In this document: one piece after another, positions 9,175 to 20,761 of the stretch
How the letters are laid out: each line of letters begins with the position of its first letter
Position numbering within the stretch: position 1 is the stretch's first letter
Assembly (NCBI RefSeq): GCF_036781485.1
Contig: NZ_DAIQAX010000002.1
Coordinates: 71,482 to 135,481 of the forward strand
DNA: 64,000 nt
Direction: 5' to 3'
Source of the DNA: Thermocrinis sp.
GTDB taxonomy: Bacteria; Aquificota; Aquificia; Aquificales; Aquificaceae
Position numbers and translations under genes: made by a program
The notes under the pieces: generated by a model
The model's database searches: none
What the model saw: the letters and a program-made list of their open reading frames with translations, nothing else
What the model was told of the DNA's origin: nothing

Positions 9175-9613
9175 AGCTTAACGAATTAGCACCAAACCCA
9201 GGAGCTACACAAGAGAAAAAAAGGGTTGGTAGAGGTATAGGCTCTGGACTTGGTAAGACTTGCGGAAAAGGGCACAAGGGGCAGAAAACAAGATCTGGAG
9301 ATAGGAAGCTTCCCTCTTGGTTTGAGGGCGGACAAACTCCCCTGCATAAAAGAATTCCAAAGAGGGGCTTTAGAAGTCCCAACAGGGTTGAGTATTCAGT
9401 GGTTAACGTAAAAGTATTAGACAGCTTATTCTCCGAAGGAGAAGAAGTAAATCCACAGAAACTTTTGGAAAAGGGACTTGTAAAGCCCGGCATGCCGGTC
9501 AAGATACTTGGAGATGGAGAGCTTACAAAAAAGCTAATTGTTAAAGCCCATGCTTTCTCCAATTCTGCTAAAGAAAAAATCGAAAAAGCCGGTGGTGCCT
9601 GCGAGGTAATAGG

Positions 9614-9617
<4 letters not shown>
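9171..9617 (+). CDS. rplO: 50S ribosomal protein L15
   Basis: The 148-residue protein has the Gly/Lys-rich N-terminal extension ([19 protein letters not shown]) that enters the 23S rRNA core, and the C-terminal signature near [15 protein letters not shown]. Coupled by 4-base overlaps to rpmD before it and secY after it. Confidence 0.98.
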
Positions 9618-12341
<2,724 letters not shown>

Positions 12342-12349
<8 letters not shown>

Positions 12350-12581
12350 GAAAAAAGACCAGGAAAAGTATAAGGAAAAAGGGATAGTCCTTGAAGGTAC
12401 GGTAGAGGAAGCATTACCAAACGCTATGTTTAGGGTAAAGTTGGATACTGGACACGAGGTGTTGGCTCACGTTTCTGGAAAGATGCGCGTGCACTTCATC
12501 AGAATACTGCCAGGGGACAGAGTAAAGGTTGAACTTTCCCCCTACGACCTAACCCGGGGAAGAATAGTATACAGAGAGTGA
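12342..12581 (+). CDS. infA: Translation initiation factor IF-1
   Basis: Single OB-fold S1-like protein of 79 residues, somewhat longer than the usual 72 because of a charged N-terminal extension ([14 protein letters not shown]). The conserved core [16 protein letters not shown]...HVSGKMR is intact. Overlaps the end of map by eight bases. Confidence 0.96.
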
Positions 12582-12583
12582 TG

Positions 12584-12592
12584 TGGTATAAT
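12584..12592 (+). promoter_or_regulatory. Internal extended -10 promoter before rpmJ
   Basis: TGGTATAAT at 12584-12592 has the same extended -10 sequence as the promoter before rplN, and the match continues into ATAT. No convincing -35 is seen. It could give extra transcription of rpmJ-rpsM-rpsK-rpsD-rpoA-rplQ. Confidence 0.5.
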
Positions 12593-12615
12593 ATTTCTTT
12601 TTTAGGAGGTTTGGA

Positions 12616-12732
12616 ATGAAGGTAAAACCTTCCGTTAAGCCCATGTGTGCTAAGTGCAAGATAATAAGAAGAAAGGGCAGAGTTATGGTCATATGCGAGA
12701 ATCCTAAGCATAAGCAAAGGCAAGGGTCCTAA
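12616..12732 (+). CDS. rpmJ: 50S ribosomal protein L36
   Basis: A 38-codon gene between infA and rpsM. The product has the L36 zinc ribbon C-x2-C-x12-C-x4-H: C11 and C14 in MCAKCK, C27 in VICE, H32 in KHKQRQG, so it is the zinc-binding form. An AGGAGGT site lies eight bases before the ATG. It also has an internal promoter candidate just upstream. Confidence 0.96.
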   Translation: MKVKPSVKPMCAKCKIIRRKGRVMVICENPKHKQRQGS

Positions 12733-12744
12733 GGAGGAAAGGCA

Positions 12745-13125
12745 ATGGCAAGGATAGCGGGAGTTGATCTGCCAGACCATAAAAAGTTAGAGGTGGCTCT
12801 AACATACCTGTATGGCATAGGGTGGAAAAGGGCAAAGGAAATATGCGAAAAAACCGGTATACCATGCACAAAGCGATTGGGAGAGCTAAGTCCAGACGAG
12901 CTCAACACTATCAGAAAGTTTATTGAGCAAAACTATAAGGTGGAAGGAGACCTAAGAAGGGAAATTCAGCTAAACATAAAGAAGCTAATTGATTTGGGGT
13001 GTTATAGAGGAATAAGACACGTAAGGGGACTACCTGTAAGAGGGCAGCAGACGAGAACTAACGCAAGAACGAGAAAAGGAAAAAGAAAAACGGTAGGCGG
13101 AACTAAGAAGAAAATAGCCAAGTAA
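12745..13125 (+). CDS. rpsM: 30S ribosomal protein S13
   Basis: Head protein of the small subunit, 126 residues. It begins [26 protein letters not shown], and the C-terminal signature is [25 protein letters not shown] lies before the ATG. It opens the alpha-operon part of the cluster. Confidence 0.98.
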   Translation: MARIAGVDLPDHKKLEVALTYLYGIGWKRAKEICEKTGIPCTKRLGELSPDELNTIRKFIEQNYKVEGDLRREIQLNIKKLIDLGCYRGIRHVRGLPVRGQQTRTNARTRKGKRKTVGGTKKKIAK

Positions 13126-13136
13126 GGAGGTAGGTA

Positions 13137-13535
13137 ATGGCAAAGAAAAAGCAAAGTGGCAAAACTACAAAGAAACAAAAGAGGGTTGTAACCCAGGGTA
13201 TAGTTCACATTCTGAGCACGTTTAACAATACCATAGTTAATGTAACCGACATGCAGGGTAATACCCTTGTTTGGGAAAGCGGTGGAACTGTGGGTTTTAA
13301 AGGCACAAGAAAGAGCACACCTTACGCTGCTCAGCTTGCAGCCCAGAAGGCAATAAAAAGAGCAATGCAGGAGTATGGGCTGCAAGAAGTTGAGGTGGTA
13401 ATCAAGGGTGCGGGTGCGGGCAGAGAATCCGCCCTAAAGGCAGTGCACGCCTCTGGAATAAAAATAACAAAGATCAGGGATGCTACTCCTATACCCCACA
13501 ACGGCTGCAGACCACCTGCAAGAAGGAGGGTGTGA
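13137..13535 (+). CDS. rpsK: 30S ribosomal protein S11
   Basis: Platform protein of 132 residues with the S11 motifs [18 protein letters not shown] and [12 protein letters not shown] and the end [19 protein letters not shown] basic N-terminal extension of about 20 residues precedes the core. Confidence 0.98.
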   Translation: MAKKKQSGKTTKKQKRVVTQGIVHILSTFNNTIVNVTDMQGNTLVWESGGTVGFKGTRKSTPYAAQLAAQKAIKRAMQEYGLQEVEVVIKGAGAGRESALKAVHASGIKITKIRDATPIPHNGCRPPARRRV

Positions 13536-13538
13536 AGA

Positions 13539-14168
13539 ATGGGTAGGTATTTGGGTCCTTTGGTAAGGATAGACAGAAAATTAGGCGTGGTTGTGTCGGG
13601 GAAAAAGAGTGCCCCCAAAATTCTTTCCAGAAGAAACTTTCCACCAGGCCAACACGGAAGGCTAAAAGGTAGAAAAAGAAAGTTAACTGAATACGGTCTG
13701 CGACTTATGGAAAAGCAAAAATTAAAATTCCTGTATGGTGGAATAAGAGAGAAACAGTTTAGAAAATACTTTGATATGGCCTCAAAAGCCAAAGGAAACA
13801 CAGGGCAGGTTTTGCTCCAGCTATTGGAAAGAAGGCTAGATAACGTTGTTTATAGATTGGGGATAGCCTGCACCAGAAGACAGGCAAGGCAGTTTGTGGC
13901 TCATGGTCACATATTGGTAAACGGCAAAGTGGTTGACATTCCATCCTATCAGGTCTCACCAGGGGACATAATAGAAGTAAAACCATCCTCAAGGGACATA
14001 CCCCAAATTGTTCAAAACATAGAAAACGTAGATCCAAGAAGCGTGCCAGTGTGGTTAGAGCTTGACAAGGAAAACTTTAGGGGTAAGGTTATTGACCTAC
14101 CAAAAGACATACAGTTGGAAATACCAGTAAACATACAGTACATCATAGAGTTTTACTCAAGGGTTTAA
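13539..14168 (+). CDS. rpsD: 30S ribosomal protein S4
   Basis: 16S rRNA-binding assembly protein of 209 residues with an S4 RNA-binding domain (RLDNVVYRLGIACTRRQARQFVAHGHI). S4 often autoregulates the alpha operon in other bacteria. The ATG lies three bases after the rpsK stop, and its ribosome-binding site is inside rpsK. Confidence 0.98.
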   Translation: MGRYLGPLVRIDRKLGVVVSGKKSAPKILSRRNFPPGQHGRLKGRKRKLTEYGLRLMEKQKLKFLYGGIREKQFRKYFDMASKAKGNTGQVLLQLLERRLDNVVYRLGIACTRRQARQFVAHGHILVNGKVVDIPSYQVSPGDIIEVKPSSRDIPQIVQNIENVDPRSVPVWLELDKENFRGKVIDLPKDIQLEIPVNIQYIIEFYSRV

Positions 14169-14181
14169 GGAGGAACAGAGT

Positions 14182-15135
14182 ATGATAAGGCAATTCGTCT
14201 ACCCAACTAAAGTTTTTTGGGAAGAGGTAAATCAAAGTTATGGTCGCTTTGTAGTAGAACCTTTAGAGAGAGGTTTTGGTATAACTGTGGGGAACTCCTT
14301 GCGAAGGGTTCTTCTTTCATCCATAGAAGGCTGGGCTATAACGGGTGTAAAAATATACGGCGTCTATCACGAATTCTCCACCTTAGAGGGTGTGCAGGAG
14401 GATGTTTTGGAGATCATAGCAAACTTGAAGAAAATGAAATTCAGGATGAGGAATTCGGATGTGGAGATCCTCTATCTTAAGAAGAAAGGAGAAGGCACAG
14501 TTTATGCAAGGGACTTTTCTCTACCTCCAAGTGTGGAGCTGATAACTCCAGAGGCAAAGGTGCTGACTATTACAAGTCCAGATACGGAAGTTAACATGGA
14601 GGTAAGAATAGAAAGGGGTATGGGATATGTGCCCACGGAGGAAATGGAGGCCTTTGGAGAGATAGGATGGATAATGATAGATGGAGATTTCAACCCGGTT
14701 AAACACGTGGCATACAGAATAGAAAAAACAAGGGTTGAAAAAAGGAGTGATTACGATAGGTTGATCATGGAAGTTTACACCGATGGCACAAAAAGTCCAG
14801 AGGAGGTTGTAAAGGAAGCGGTTGGCATAATAGTTAGAAACTTCTCCGCATTGGAGCACATATCCTACGAGATACCTAGGGTAATAGAAGAACCTATTCC
14901 GCCGGACGAATTTGTGGAGAAATTGGCCCTTCCGGTGGAGGAACTGGATGTATCCCAAAGGGCACTCAATTCAATAAAGAGAATGGGTATAAACACCATA
15001 GGAGATCTGGTTAAGCTTACAGAAGAGGAACTAAAGAGTACTAAAAACATAGGAAGGAAGGCCATAAATGAACTGAAAGAGGCTCTTAAGCAGATGGGTC
15101 TGCACCTTGGAATGGACTTGACAGGTAGGAGGTAA
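14182..15135 (+). CDS. rpoA: RNA polymerase alpha subunit
   Basis: Scaffold subunit of RNA polymerase, 317 residues. The N-terminal dimerisation domain contains VEPLERGFGITVGNSLRRVLLSS. The C-terminal DNA- and activator-binding domain is intact (helix-hairpin-helix IGDLVKLTEEELKSTKNIGRKAINEL). AAGGAGG lies before the ATG. Confidence 0.98.
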   Translation: MIRQFVYPTKVFWEEVNQSYGRFVVEPLERGFGITVGNSLRRVLLSSIEGWAITGVKIYGVYHEFSTLEGVQEDVLEIIANLKKMKFRMRNSDVEILYLKKKGEGTVYARDFSLPPSVELITPEAKVLTITSPDTEVNMEVRIERGMGYVPTEEMEAFGEIGWIMIDGDFNPVKHVAYRIEKTRVEKRSDYDRLIMEVYTDGTKSPEEVVKEAVGIIVRNFSALEHISYEIPRVIEEPIPPDEFVEKLALPVEELDVSQRALNSIKRMGINTIGDLVKLTEEELKSTKNIGRKAINELKEALKQMGLHLGMDLTGRR

Positions 15136-15138
15136 GCT

Positions 15139-15495
15139 ATGAGGCACAGGGTTAAGAAAAAACACTTTGACAGGACAAAAGAGCAGAGATTAGCCCTTTA
15201 CCGCTCCCTTGCCAAGGCATTGATCCTTGAGGAGAGAATAGAAACTTCTTTACAACGAGCAAAGGCAGTGCGCCCCTTCGTGGAAAAACTGATTACCTTA
15301 GGTAAAAAGGGAGACCTTGCAGCAAGAAGGAGGGCCCTTGAGCTTTTGCCAGACAGGAAAGCGGTCAAAAAACTCTTTGAAAACATCGCCCCACGCTTTG
15401 AAAATAGAAACGGTGGCTACACGAGGATAATCAAACTTCCATTGAGAAGGATAGGAGATTCCTGCGAGCTTGCCATACTTGAGTTCGTTGAATGA
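15139..15495 (+). CDS. rplQ: 50S ribosomal protein L17
   Basis: Last ribosomal gene of the cluster, 118 residues, with the L17 start [20 protein letters not shown] and the end [24 protein letters not shown]. It overlaps the following YggT gene by ATGA, so the operon seems to continue beyond the ribosomal genes. Confidence 0.98.
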   Translation: MRHRVKKKHFDRTKEQRLALYRSLAKALILEERIETSLQRAKAVRPFVEKLITLGKKGDLAARRRALELLPDRKAVKKLFENIAPRFENRNGGYTRIIKLPLRRIGDSCELAILEFVE

Positions 15496-15731
15496 TAAAG
15501 GGCATACTGTCCCTAGTAATAAACGTCCTTATTGTGCTGGTTTTAGTCCATGCCATAGGCTCTTGGATACCACAAATAAGAGAAAGTGAATTCTACAGAA
15601 AGCTGGATAATATCATTGAGCCCATACTTCGTCCGATAAGGAGAGTTATACCTACTTATGGCGGGCTGGATTTTTCTCCCTTTATACTCCTACTGATCCT
15701 TTATCTTATAAAGCACCTTTTTAAACTTTGA
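15492..15731 (+). CDS. YggT-family small membrane protein
   Basis: A 79-residue protein with two hydrophobic segments and the YggT pattern between them: [19 protein letters not shown], then [17 protein letters not shown]. The family has been linked to membrane organisation and osmotic tolerance but lacks a settled function. Coupled by 4-base overlaps to rplQ upstream and the TlyA-type gene downstream. Confidence 0.85.
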   Translation: MIKGILSLVINVLIVLVLVHAIGSWIPQIRESEFYRKLDNIIEPILRPIRRVIPTYGGLDFSPFILLLILYLIKHLFKL

Positions 15732-16504
15732 GGTTGGATCAATATTTGGTTGATAAAGGTTTGGCTCCCACCAGAGAGAAAGCCCAAGCCCTTATATTGG
15801 CCGGTATGGTGCTTGTAAATGGTAAATTGGCGGATAAGCCAGGTAGCAAGGTCAAAGAAGGTGCCAAGGTTGAAATAAAAGAACCCTTTAGATATGTCTC
15901 AAGAGGGGGATACAAGTTAGAGAATGCCCTTGAGAGGCTTGCTTTGTCTGTAGAGGGTTTTATTGCCCTTGATGTAGGTTCATCTACGGGTGGTTTTACG
16001 GATTGCCTGCTACAGAGGGGAGCCAAAAGAGTCTATGCGGTGGACGTAGGCAAAGCTCAGATGGACCAAAGGCTAAGAAAGGACAGCAGAGTAGTTCTCT
16101 ACGAAGAAACGGACGCCAGAGAGCTAACAGAAAAGCACGTGCCAGAAAAAGTAGATATAATAACCATGGACGTGTCCTTTGTATCTTCCACCAAGCTTTT
16201 GCCCAACGTGGTTAGATTTTTAAAGGAAGACGGAATACTTCTAGTTCTTGTCAAACCTCAGTTTGAACTGCCCCCAAAGTATGTTAAAAAGGGAGTGGTG
16301 AAAGATGACGATAAAAAGGTGGAGGCTATCTTAAGAGTAGCAGAGTTCATCAAAGGCCTTGGCTATTCTGTAAAAAGAATAATCAAAGCTAAGCCGAAGG
16401 GTAGTAAAGGAAACGAAGAGTTCTTCATCTTAGCCAAAAAAGAGGAACCAGGTTTAGAGGATATACAATCGGAGGCTTGGAATGCTGTTAAGGAGAATGT
16501 TTGA
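15728..16504 (+). CDS. TlyA-family rRNA 2'-O-methyltransferase (S4 + FtsJ-like)
   Basis: The 258-residue protein has an N-terminal S4 RNA-binding domain ([23 protein letters not shown]) followed by a Rossmann methyltransferase ([31 protein letters not shown] near residue 78). This is the architecture of TlyA, which methylates 16S and 23S rRNA and is sometimes annotated as hemolysin. The start is TTG in a TTGA overlap with the YggT gene. Its end overlaps the next gene by 23 bases. Confidence 0.9.
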   Translation: MRLDQYLVDKGLAPTREKAQALILAGMVLVNGKLADKPGSKVKEGAKVEIKEPFRYVSRGGYKLENALERLALSVEGFIALDVGSSTGGFTDCLLQRGAKRVYAVDVGKAQMDQRLRKDSRVVLYEETDARELTEKHVPEKVDIITMDVSFVSSTKLLPNVVRFLKEDGILLVLVKPQFELPPKYVKKGVVKDDDKKVEAILRVAEFIKGLGYSVKRIIKAKPKGSKGNEEFFILAKKEEPGLEDIQSEAWNAVKENV

Positions 16505-16877
16505 GGGTAATGAGCTTTCTGGAACATTGGGTGAATATCCCTTAACTGCGGAAAATCTATTCCGGGTTGGGCTTGCTTTATGCGCCTATCTTGTAATAGA
16601 AAGGGGGTTAGAAAAACCTACTTTAGGATTAAGTATACTTAATTTTGCCACTGCGTCTTTGGCGGTAGGCTTTATGGCAGGTGGGGGAGATGTTTTTATC
16701 GGAGAAGGAGACCTGAGAGTTTTATACAGATTCAAAGAAAAGCACGCACTGGTTTTTGAGGGTCTAACAGACCTTGAACTAAAAAAAGTAGAATCTATCC
16801 TTTTCAGTAGGTATAATATCCCAAGAAAGAGAGGTGAAGAGGTAGGTAAAATATGGATAGAAGGGAGGAAGCCTTAA
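16482..16877 (+). CDS. Degenerate phosphohexomutase domain I-like protein
   Basis: A 131-residue protein with no function that can be named. It follows the first domain of GlmM/ManB-type phosphohexomutases: FEGNELSG in place of FGTDGIRG, then PLTAENLFRVGLALCAYL, MAGGGDVFIGE near residue 66, LTDLELKKVESIL near 96 and EEVGKIW near the end. The DTR motif is replaced by ILN, and the catalytic SASHNP serine loop is missing, so phosphotransfer is very unlikely. GGAGG (16471-16475) six bases before ATG 16482 supports this start over ATG 16497. It overlaps the TlyA gene by 23 bases and the next gene by 25. The relationship is inferred from motif order. Confidence 0.6.
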   Translation: MLLRRMFEGNELSGTLGEYPLTAENLFRVGLALCAYLVIERGLEKPTLGLSILNFATASLAVGFMAGGGDVFIGEGDLRVLYRFKEKHALVFEGLTDLELKKVESILFSRYNIPRKRGEEVGKIWIEGRKP

Positions 16878-17101
16878 GGCTGAGCGAAGAGATCGTAAAG
16901 AAACTTCTGGAATTTGGCACAGAGTTGGACGAATACTACAGGAAGATCAGGGAAATTAGGATTATGGAAGATTCCCTTTCTTTTCAGTCTGCACTTATAA
17001 ACGTAGAGCACGCCTTTTTTATGGTGGTCCAGTCCCTCAATGTTCTTAGAGAGCAGTTAAACTTACTAAAAATAGCAGCTCAAAAGGGGGAGGTATTCTG
17101 A
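16853..17101 (+). CDS. Small helical protein of unknown function
   Basis: 82 residues, mostly predicted helix, acidic and basic residues alternating in the first half and a hydrophobic face in the second (VEHAFFMVVQSLNVLREQLNLL). No signal peptide, cysteine motif or recognisable domain. Its ATG lies inside the upstream phosphohexomutase-like gene and its stop overlaps the next start (TGATG), so it is probably made together with both neighbours and may be an adaptor for one of them. Confidence 0.7.
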   Translation: MDRREEALRLSEEIVKKLLEFGTELDEYYRKIREIRIMEDSLSFQSALINVEHAFFMVVQSLNVLREQLNLLKIAAQKGEVF

Positions 17102-18717
17102 TGGCCATAAAGTTTATTTTGCTTGATAAGGAAAGAAAACTCTTCCCTATTTTTGGAGATATTTTGGACATAACTGGACACAAACTGATGGTTGCGCTGG
17201 ATGAAACTAAGGCTATGGATTTGTTAAATACTGTAAGACCAGACTTTATAATCCTGAACTATAGGGATATTAACTTTTTTTGGGATGTTATCCAAAATGG
17301 TATATTCTCTTTGCCGTTGTTCCTGTTGGAAGACTACGAGCATGTAGATAAGATAAAAGAGTTGGGTTTTAGTGATTTCAACATAATTACGATCCCTTTC
17401 AATCCCTTGGAATTTTTGAACAAGTCTGCAAAGCTTTACAATATGTACAAAGAGATTGAAGACAAAATTTCCGGCAGCTTTGGAATAACAAACATATTAA
17501 TTTCTCTTTTAGCAAAAAGAGTGTCAGTTGGCGCCTTGCTTACCTCTGGTGACAGAACGTGTGAAGTAGAGGATGTTAACGTATCTTTAATTCCTTACGA
17601 AGCAGATGTAAAGCTTAACACTTACTTTAAAAACAACCAAGAATTCTTCGCCGTTTTTGTCTCTCCTACACCAGAAAGCGTCCAAGAGGTTGTCCAAGAA
17701 GAAGTTGCTCCAAGTATAGAGGCTCTATTTTCCGTTGCGGATGACTTCTTTTTGATAGGCTTAGTTGACAAAGATGGGCTACTTCAGAGAAACGTATATC
17801 TCCGAATATACAGGAAAGGAGATGGAAGTATACCGCTGCTTTTCAACCTTGCACCTAATCAGAATTTTCCCACAATAAAAGAAAGCATAGAAAAAGTTTT
17901 AGGTGGATTGGAACAACTGAAGGCTCTGGTTTTGATGGACAACCTCCCTGAAAATACCCAAAGCATTCTTAACATGCTTAGCCTATCCCCTAAACTTTAT
18001 GTTATAACAAGCTTTCCCATAGCTTTAAGTTTGATCTTCTTGGGAGTGCCAGAAAAGAGGATAAAACTTATAGAAAGCTTTCCTGATGGACTGCTTAATT
18101 TAGAAACCGGTAATGCGCTTAGATTTATAAAAACGCCTTTTTTACCAGATAAAGGTAGTTTTGTTGTAATGGAGGAAGGAAGGAAAATTTTGTTCTCCTC
18201 CAAACTCTTTAGCTCTTATTGCCTTCCAGAAGATTACTCTCCCACCAAAAGCGCCAACATGAATATGATCATGCTTTACCATACTGTTAATTTCTTGGGA
18301 TACGAAAATCCGACCGCATTAAGTTTAATTAGACTTTCTAACCCCACTGCCATATATCCAGCCTTTGGAAATCCAATCTTGGAAAACATAGATGAGTTAT
18401 TGGACACAATCTCAAAGTATAAAGCAACGTTCAATCAAGCCAATTTAGAGGACGAACCGTTGGTTTTAGGTCTCGTTAGCGGTATCCTGTTTGAACTTGA
18501 AAAGGAAATGCCCAGAGAAAAATACGAAAGCCTGCTAGATAGTCTCAGCGAATATGCAGATGTTGAAGGTGGAGTAGTTTCTAAGGTATTTGTTGACATC
18601 AGGCGCTTTCCCGAACTTTTTCTCTACGTCCTGCACTCTATAAAGCCTCCGCCAAGGATCTTGCTTTCTGCTCTTTATAGATTTGTAAAGGCAGAGATCC
18701 CTGTGTTTACCATATGA
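17101..18717 (+). CDS. Receiver-like plus degenerate di-iron (ODP/flavodiiron-type) protein
   Basis: 538 residues. Residues 1-120 resemble a response-regulator receiver, but N53 replaces the phosphoacceptor aspartate and the conserved lysine is not seen. Residues about 125-170 resemble a PATAN-type segment. Residues about 210-470 follow the oxygen-binding di-iron (ODP) metallo-beta-lactamase fold, yet every expected metal ligand is changed. HxExDH is D280-N-L-P-E-N285, the TPxLH histidine is P349, the LFSSD aspartate is K368, and the PSHG histidine is F422. The tail is helical. Metal-bound REC-ODP proteins serve oxygen sensing in chemotaxis, so this could be a metal-free scaffold or sensor. 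Its end overlaps lepB by 11 bases on the opposite strand. Confidence 0.55.
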   Translation: MAIKFILLDKERKLFPIFGDILDITGHKLMVALDETKAMDLLNTVRPDFIILNYRDINFFWDVIQNGIFSLPLFLLEDYEHVDKIKELGFSDFNIITIPFNPLEFLNKSAKLYNMYKEIEDKISGSFGITNILISLLAKRVSVGALLTSGDRTCEVEDVNVSLIPYEADVKLNTYFKNNQEFFAVFVSPTPESVQEVVQEEVAPSIEALFSVADDFFLIGLVDKDGLLQRNVYLRIYRKGDGSIPLLFNLAPNQNFPTIKESIEKVLGGLEQLKALVLMDNLPENTQSILNMLSLSPKLYVITSFPIALSLIFLGVPEKRIKLIESFPDGLLNLETGNALRFIKTPFLPDKGSFVVMEEGRKILFSSKLFSSYCLPEDYSPTKSANMNMIMLYHTVNFLGYENPTALSLIRLSNPTAIYPAFGNPILENIDELLDTISKYKATFNQANLEDEPLVLGLVSGILFELEKEMPREKYESLLDSLSEYADVEGGVVSKVFVDIRRFPELFLYVLHSIKPPPRILLSALYRFVKAEIPVFTI

Positions 18718-19390
18718 GTGGTTTTCCTACTCTTTCAAACCTAGGGTTCATCAAGGCTATAAAAAGCTGTTTTATTCCTGTTATAAAGCTCACTTCGGTG
18801 CTTTGGAGTGGAGGGACTTCTCCAGAGAAGTAAATAACAAATGCTTTCCCTACGATGTTTTCCCTTGGTAAAAATCCCCAATATCTGCTGTCCTCGCTGT
18901 TGTCTCTGTTATCCCCCATCACAAAATAATGTCCCGGAGGCACTACTACAGGCCCAAAGTCCCTTCTTGAAAAAAACGCTTCTTCGTAAAACTGCACTTT
19001 ATACTTAACTCCTTCTGGCAGCGTTTCTTCACCCACAATCTTTGTAAAGCCATCTTCTATAGCTTCCTCTATTCTGGTTGTTTTCACTGGTTGGCCATTG
19101 ATAAAAACCTGATTGTTTCTTATCTCTATCACATCCCCAGGCATGCCTATTATTCTCTTTATGAAATCTATGCTTGGGTCTATGGGATACTTAAACACCA
19201 CTATATCTCCCCTTTGAGGCTCAGAGAATCTATAGACTAGCTTATTCACCAGTATGAAATCGCCTACCAGCAGAGTAGGTTTCATAGAACCTGAAGGAAT
19301 GTTATAGGCTTGAGCAATAAAGGCTCTTATCAGAAGCACCACCATAACCACTACGATTAGCTCTGTAATCCACTTTCCTTTTTTGGCCAT
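18707..19390 (-). CDS. lepB: Signal peptidase I
   Basis: Membrane-bound protease that cleaves signal peptides after Sec export. The 227-residue protein has one N-terminal membrane segment (residues about 9-27), the catalytic serine S35 in PSGSMKPTL, the catalytic lysine K78 in FIKRIIGMPGD, and the later box MGDNRDNSEDSRYWGF. It starts six bases after rlmN ends and is probably co-transcribed with it. Confidence 0.97.
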   Translation of the reverse strand: MAKKGKWITELIVVVMVVLLIRAFIAQAYNIPSGSMKPTLLVGDFILVNKLVYRFSEPQRGDIVVFKYPIDPSIDFIKRIIGMPGDVIEIRNNQVFINGQPVKTTRIEEAIEDGFTKIVGEETLPEGVKYKVQFYEEAFFSRRDFGPVVVPPGHYFVMGDNRDNSEDSRYWGFLPRENIVGKAFVIYFSGEVPPLQSTEVSFITGIKQLFIALMNPRFERVGKPLIW

Positions 19391-19396
19391 AGATTT

Positions 19397-20431
19397 TTAT
19401 CTTAACACAAGCCTTTTGCTTCTTAGCTGACCGCAGGCTCCGAAGAGTCCTATACCTTTGCTTATTCTTATGAAAGTTGATATGCCCTCCTCCCAAAGGA
19501 CTTTTTGGAATCTGTAAACCTTTTCCATAGGCGGCCTTTTGTAAGGTAGTTCGGGGTCTGGATTGAATGGTATGAGATTTACCTTGAACTTTTTCTTGCC
19601 CTTCTTTAACAGCCTTGCCAACTCCTTTGCATGCTCCACCTCGTCATTTACACCGTGGATCAACACATACTCTATCATTATCCTCCTGTCGGGTGGATAG
19701 GGGAAACTGTAGAGAACTTCTAAGAGCTCTTCTAAGGTATTAGTCTTTGAGAGAGGCATCAAACTCTCCCTTAGGCTTTGAAAGGGAGCGTTTATGGAAA
19801 CTGCCAGGTTTAACTCTCTCATAAGTGGGTCTTGGGCCATTCTGTTAAGCTGATTTATCAATCCACTGGTGGATATACTTACCCTTCTCTTTGATAGGTC
19901 AAGTCCCCAGGAGCTCACCATAATTTCCACCGCCTTTCTTACGTTTTCATAGTTTGCCAGAGGCTCACCCATTCCCATAAATACCACGTTTCTTATCTTA
20001 TCTTTTGTCAGACTTTGGACCTGCAAGAATTGGCCTATGATCTCTTCCACCCTTAGGTTTCTTGTAAGCCCATCCTTAGCTGTAGCACAAAAGGTGCAAC
20101 CTACAGCACATCCTATCTGGGAGGATACACACAAAGTTAGGTGATCCCTTTCGTATATAAGAACAGTTTCAATTATGTGTCCGTCTCTTGTTTTGAAAAG
20201 AAATTTTTTAGAATCAGGAGCTTCTACTACCTTCAAAAGCTCCAAGCTATGAATCAGGTAATTGTCCTTTAAAAAGGCCCTCTGCTCTTTTGAAAGATTG
20301 GTCATCTGCTCAAAGTCTAAAACAAACCGTTTGTATATCCAGTTTAATATCTGATGTGCTCTGTAGCGCTCCCAACCTATTTGCTTAACCTTTTCTTCTA
20401 GCTCTTGCAATGTTAGAGAGGTTATATACAT
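19397..20431 (-). CDS. rlmN: 23S rRNA A2503 / tRNA A37 C2-methyltransferase RlmN
   Basis: Radical-SAM methyl synthase. The 344-residue protein has an N-terminal accessory domain, the cluster motif C108-AVG-C112-TF-C115, the acid/base cysteine C101 and the methyl-carrying cysteine C333 in GACGQL, so all five functional cysteines are present. A shorter paralogue lies at 39329-40129. Its start is only 32 bases from the divergent GYD gene. Confidence 0.96.
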   Translation of the reverse strand: MYITSLTLQELEEKVKQIGWERYRAHQILNWIYKRFVLDFEQMTNLSKEQRAFLKDNYLIHSLELLKVVEAPDSKKFLFKTRDGHIIETVLIYERDHLTLCVSSQIGCAVGCTFCATAKDGLTRNLRVEEIIGQFLQVQSLTKDKIRNVVFMGMGEPLANYENVRKAVEIMVSSWGLDLSKRRVSISTSGLINQLNRMAQDPLMRELNLAVSINAPFQSLRESLMPLSKTNTLEELLEVLYSFPYPPDRRIMIEYVLIHGVNDEVEHAKELARLLKKGKKKFKVNLIPFNPDPELPYKRPPMEKVYRFQKVLWEEGISTFIRISKGIGLFGACGQLRSKRLVLR

Positions 20432-20436
20432 TGTTT

Positions 20437-20442
20437 TATAAT
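20437..20442 (+). promoter_or_regulatory. -10 box before the GYD gene
   Basis: TATAAT at 20437-20442 in the short divergent gap between rlmN and the GYD gene. The -35 would lie inside rlmN and no good match is seen. Confidence 0.35.
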
Positions 20443-20463
20443 TTTAAGTTAAGGAGGTGGATC

Positions 20464-20757
20464 ATGCCAGTATTTGTGATGTTAACCACACTTACGGACG
20501 AGGGTATGAAAACTTTGAAAAACAAGCCAGAGAGAATCAAGGAAGTAGACAAAGAGGTAATGGAGAAGTTCGGGGTTAAGATCTTAGCTCAGTATGCGGT
20601 GATGGGACCTTACGACTTTGTAAACATAATAGAAGCTCCGGACAACGACACAGTAGTAAAGATGGCTATAGAATTGGGGTCCAGGGGAACTATAAGAACG
20701 CTGACTATGCCCGCCATAGAGATTGACAGACTGATAGAGGACCTAAAAAGCATCTGA
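20464..20757 (+). CDS. GYD-domain protein
   Basis: 97 residues with the ferredoxin-like GYD pattern: MPVFVMLTTLTDEGMKTLKN, then a YAVMGPYDFVNIIEAPDND core matching the family's G-x-Y-D-x-V motif, and GTIRTLTMPAI. Function is unknown; GYD proteins are thought to be small-ligand or regulatory units. ATG 20464 is chosen because AAGGAGGT (20451-20458) precedes it; an upstream in-frame ATG at 20410 would lie inside rlmN with no ribosome-binding site. Confidence 0.85.
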   Translation: MPVFVMLTTLTDEGMKTLKNKPERIKEVDKEVMEKFGVKILAQYAVMGPYDFVNIIEAPDNDTVVKMAIELGSRGTIRTLTMPAIEIDRLIEDLKSI

Positions 20758-20761
20758 ATTT

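Noticed and set aside
16812..16817. TATAAT inside the phosphohexomutase-like gene as promoter of the 82-residue gene
   Set aside because: No TGn extension or -35 box; downstream genes overlap translationally, so a promoter is not needed. Left open but unsupported.
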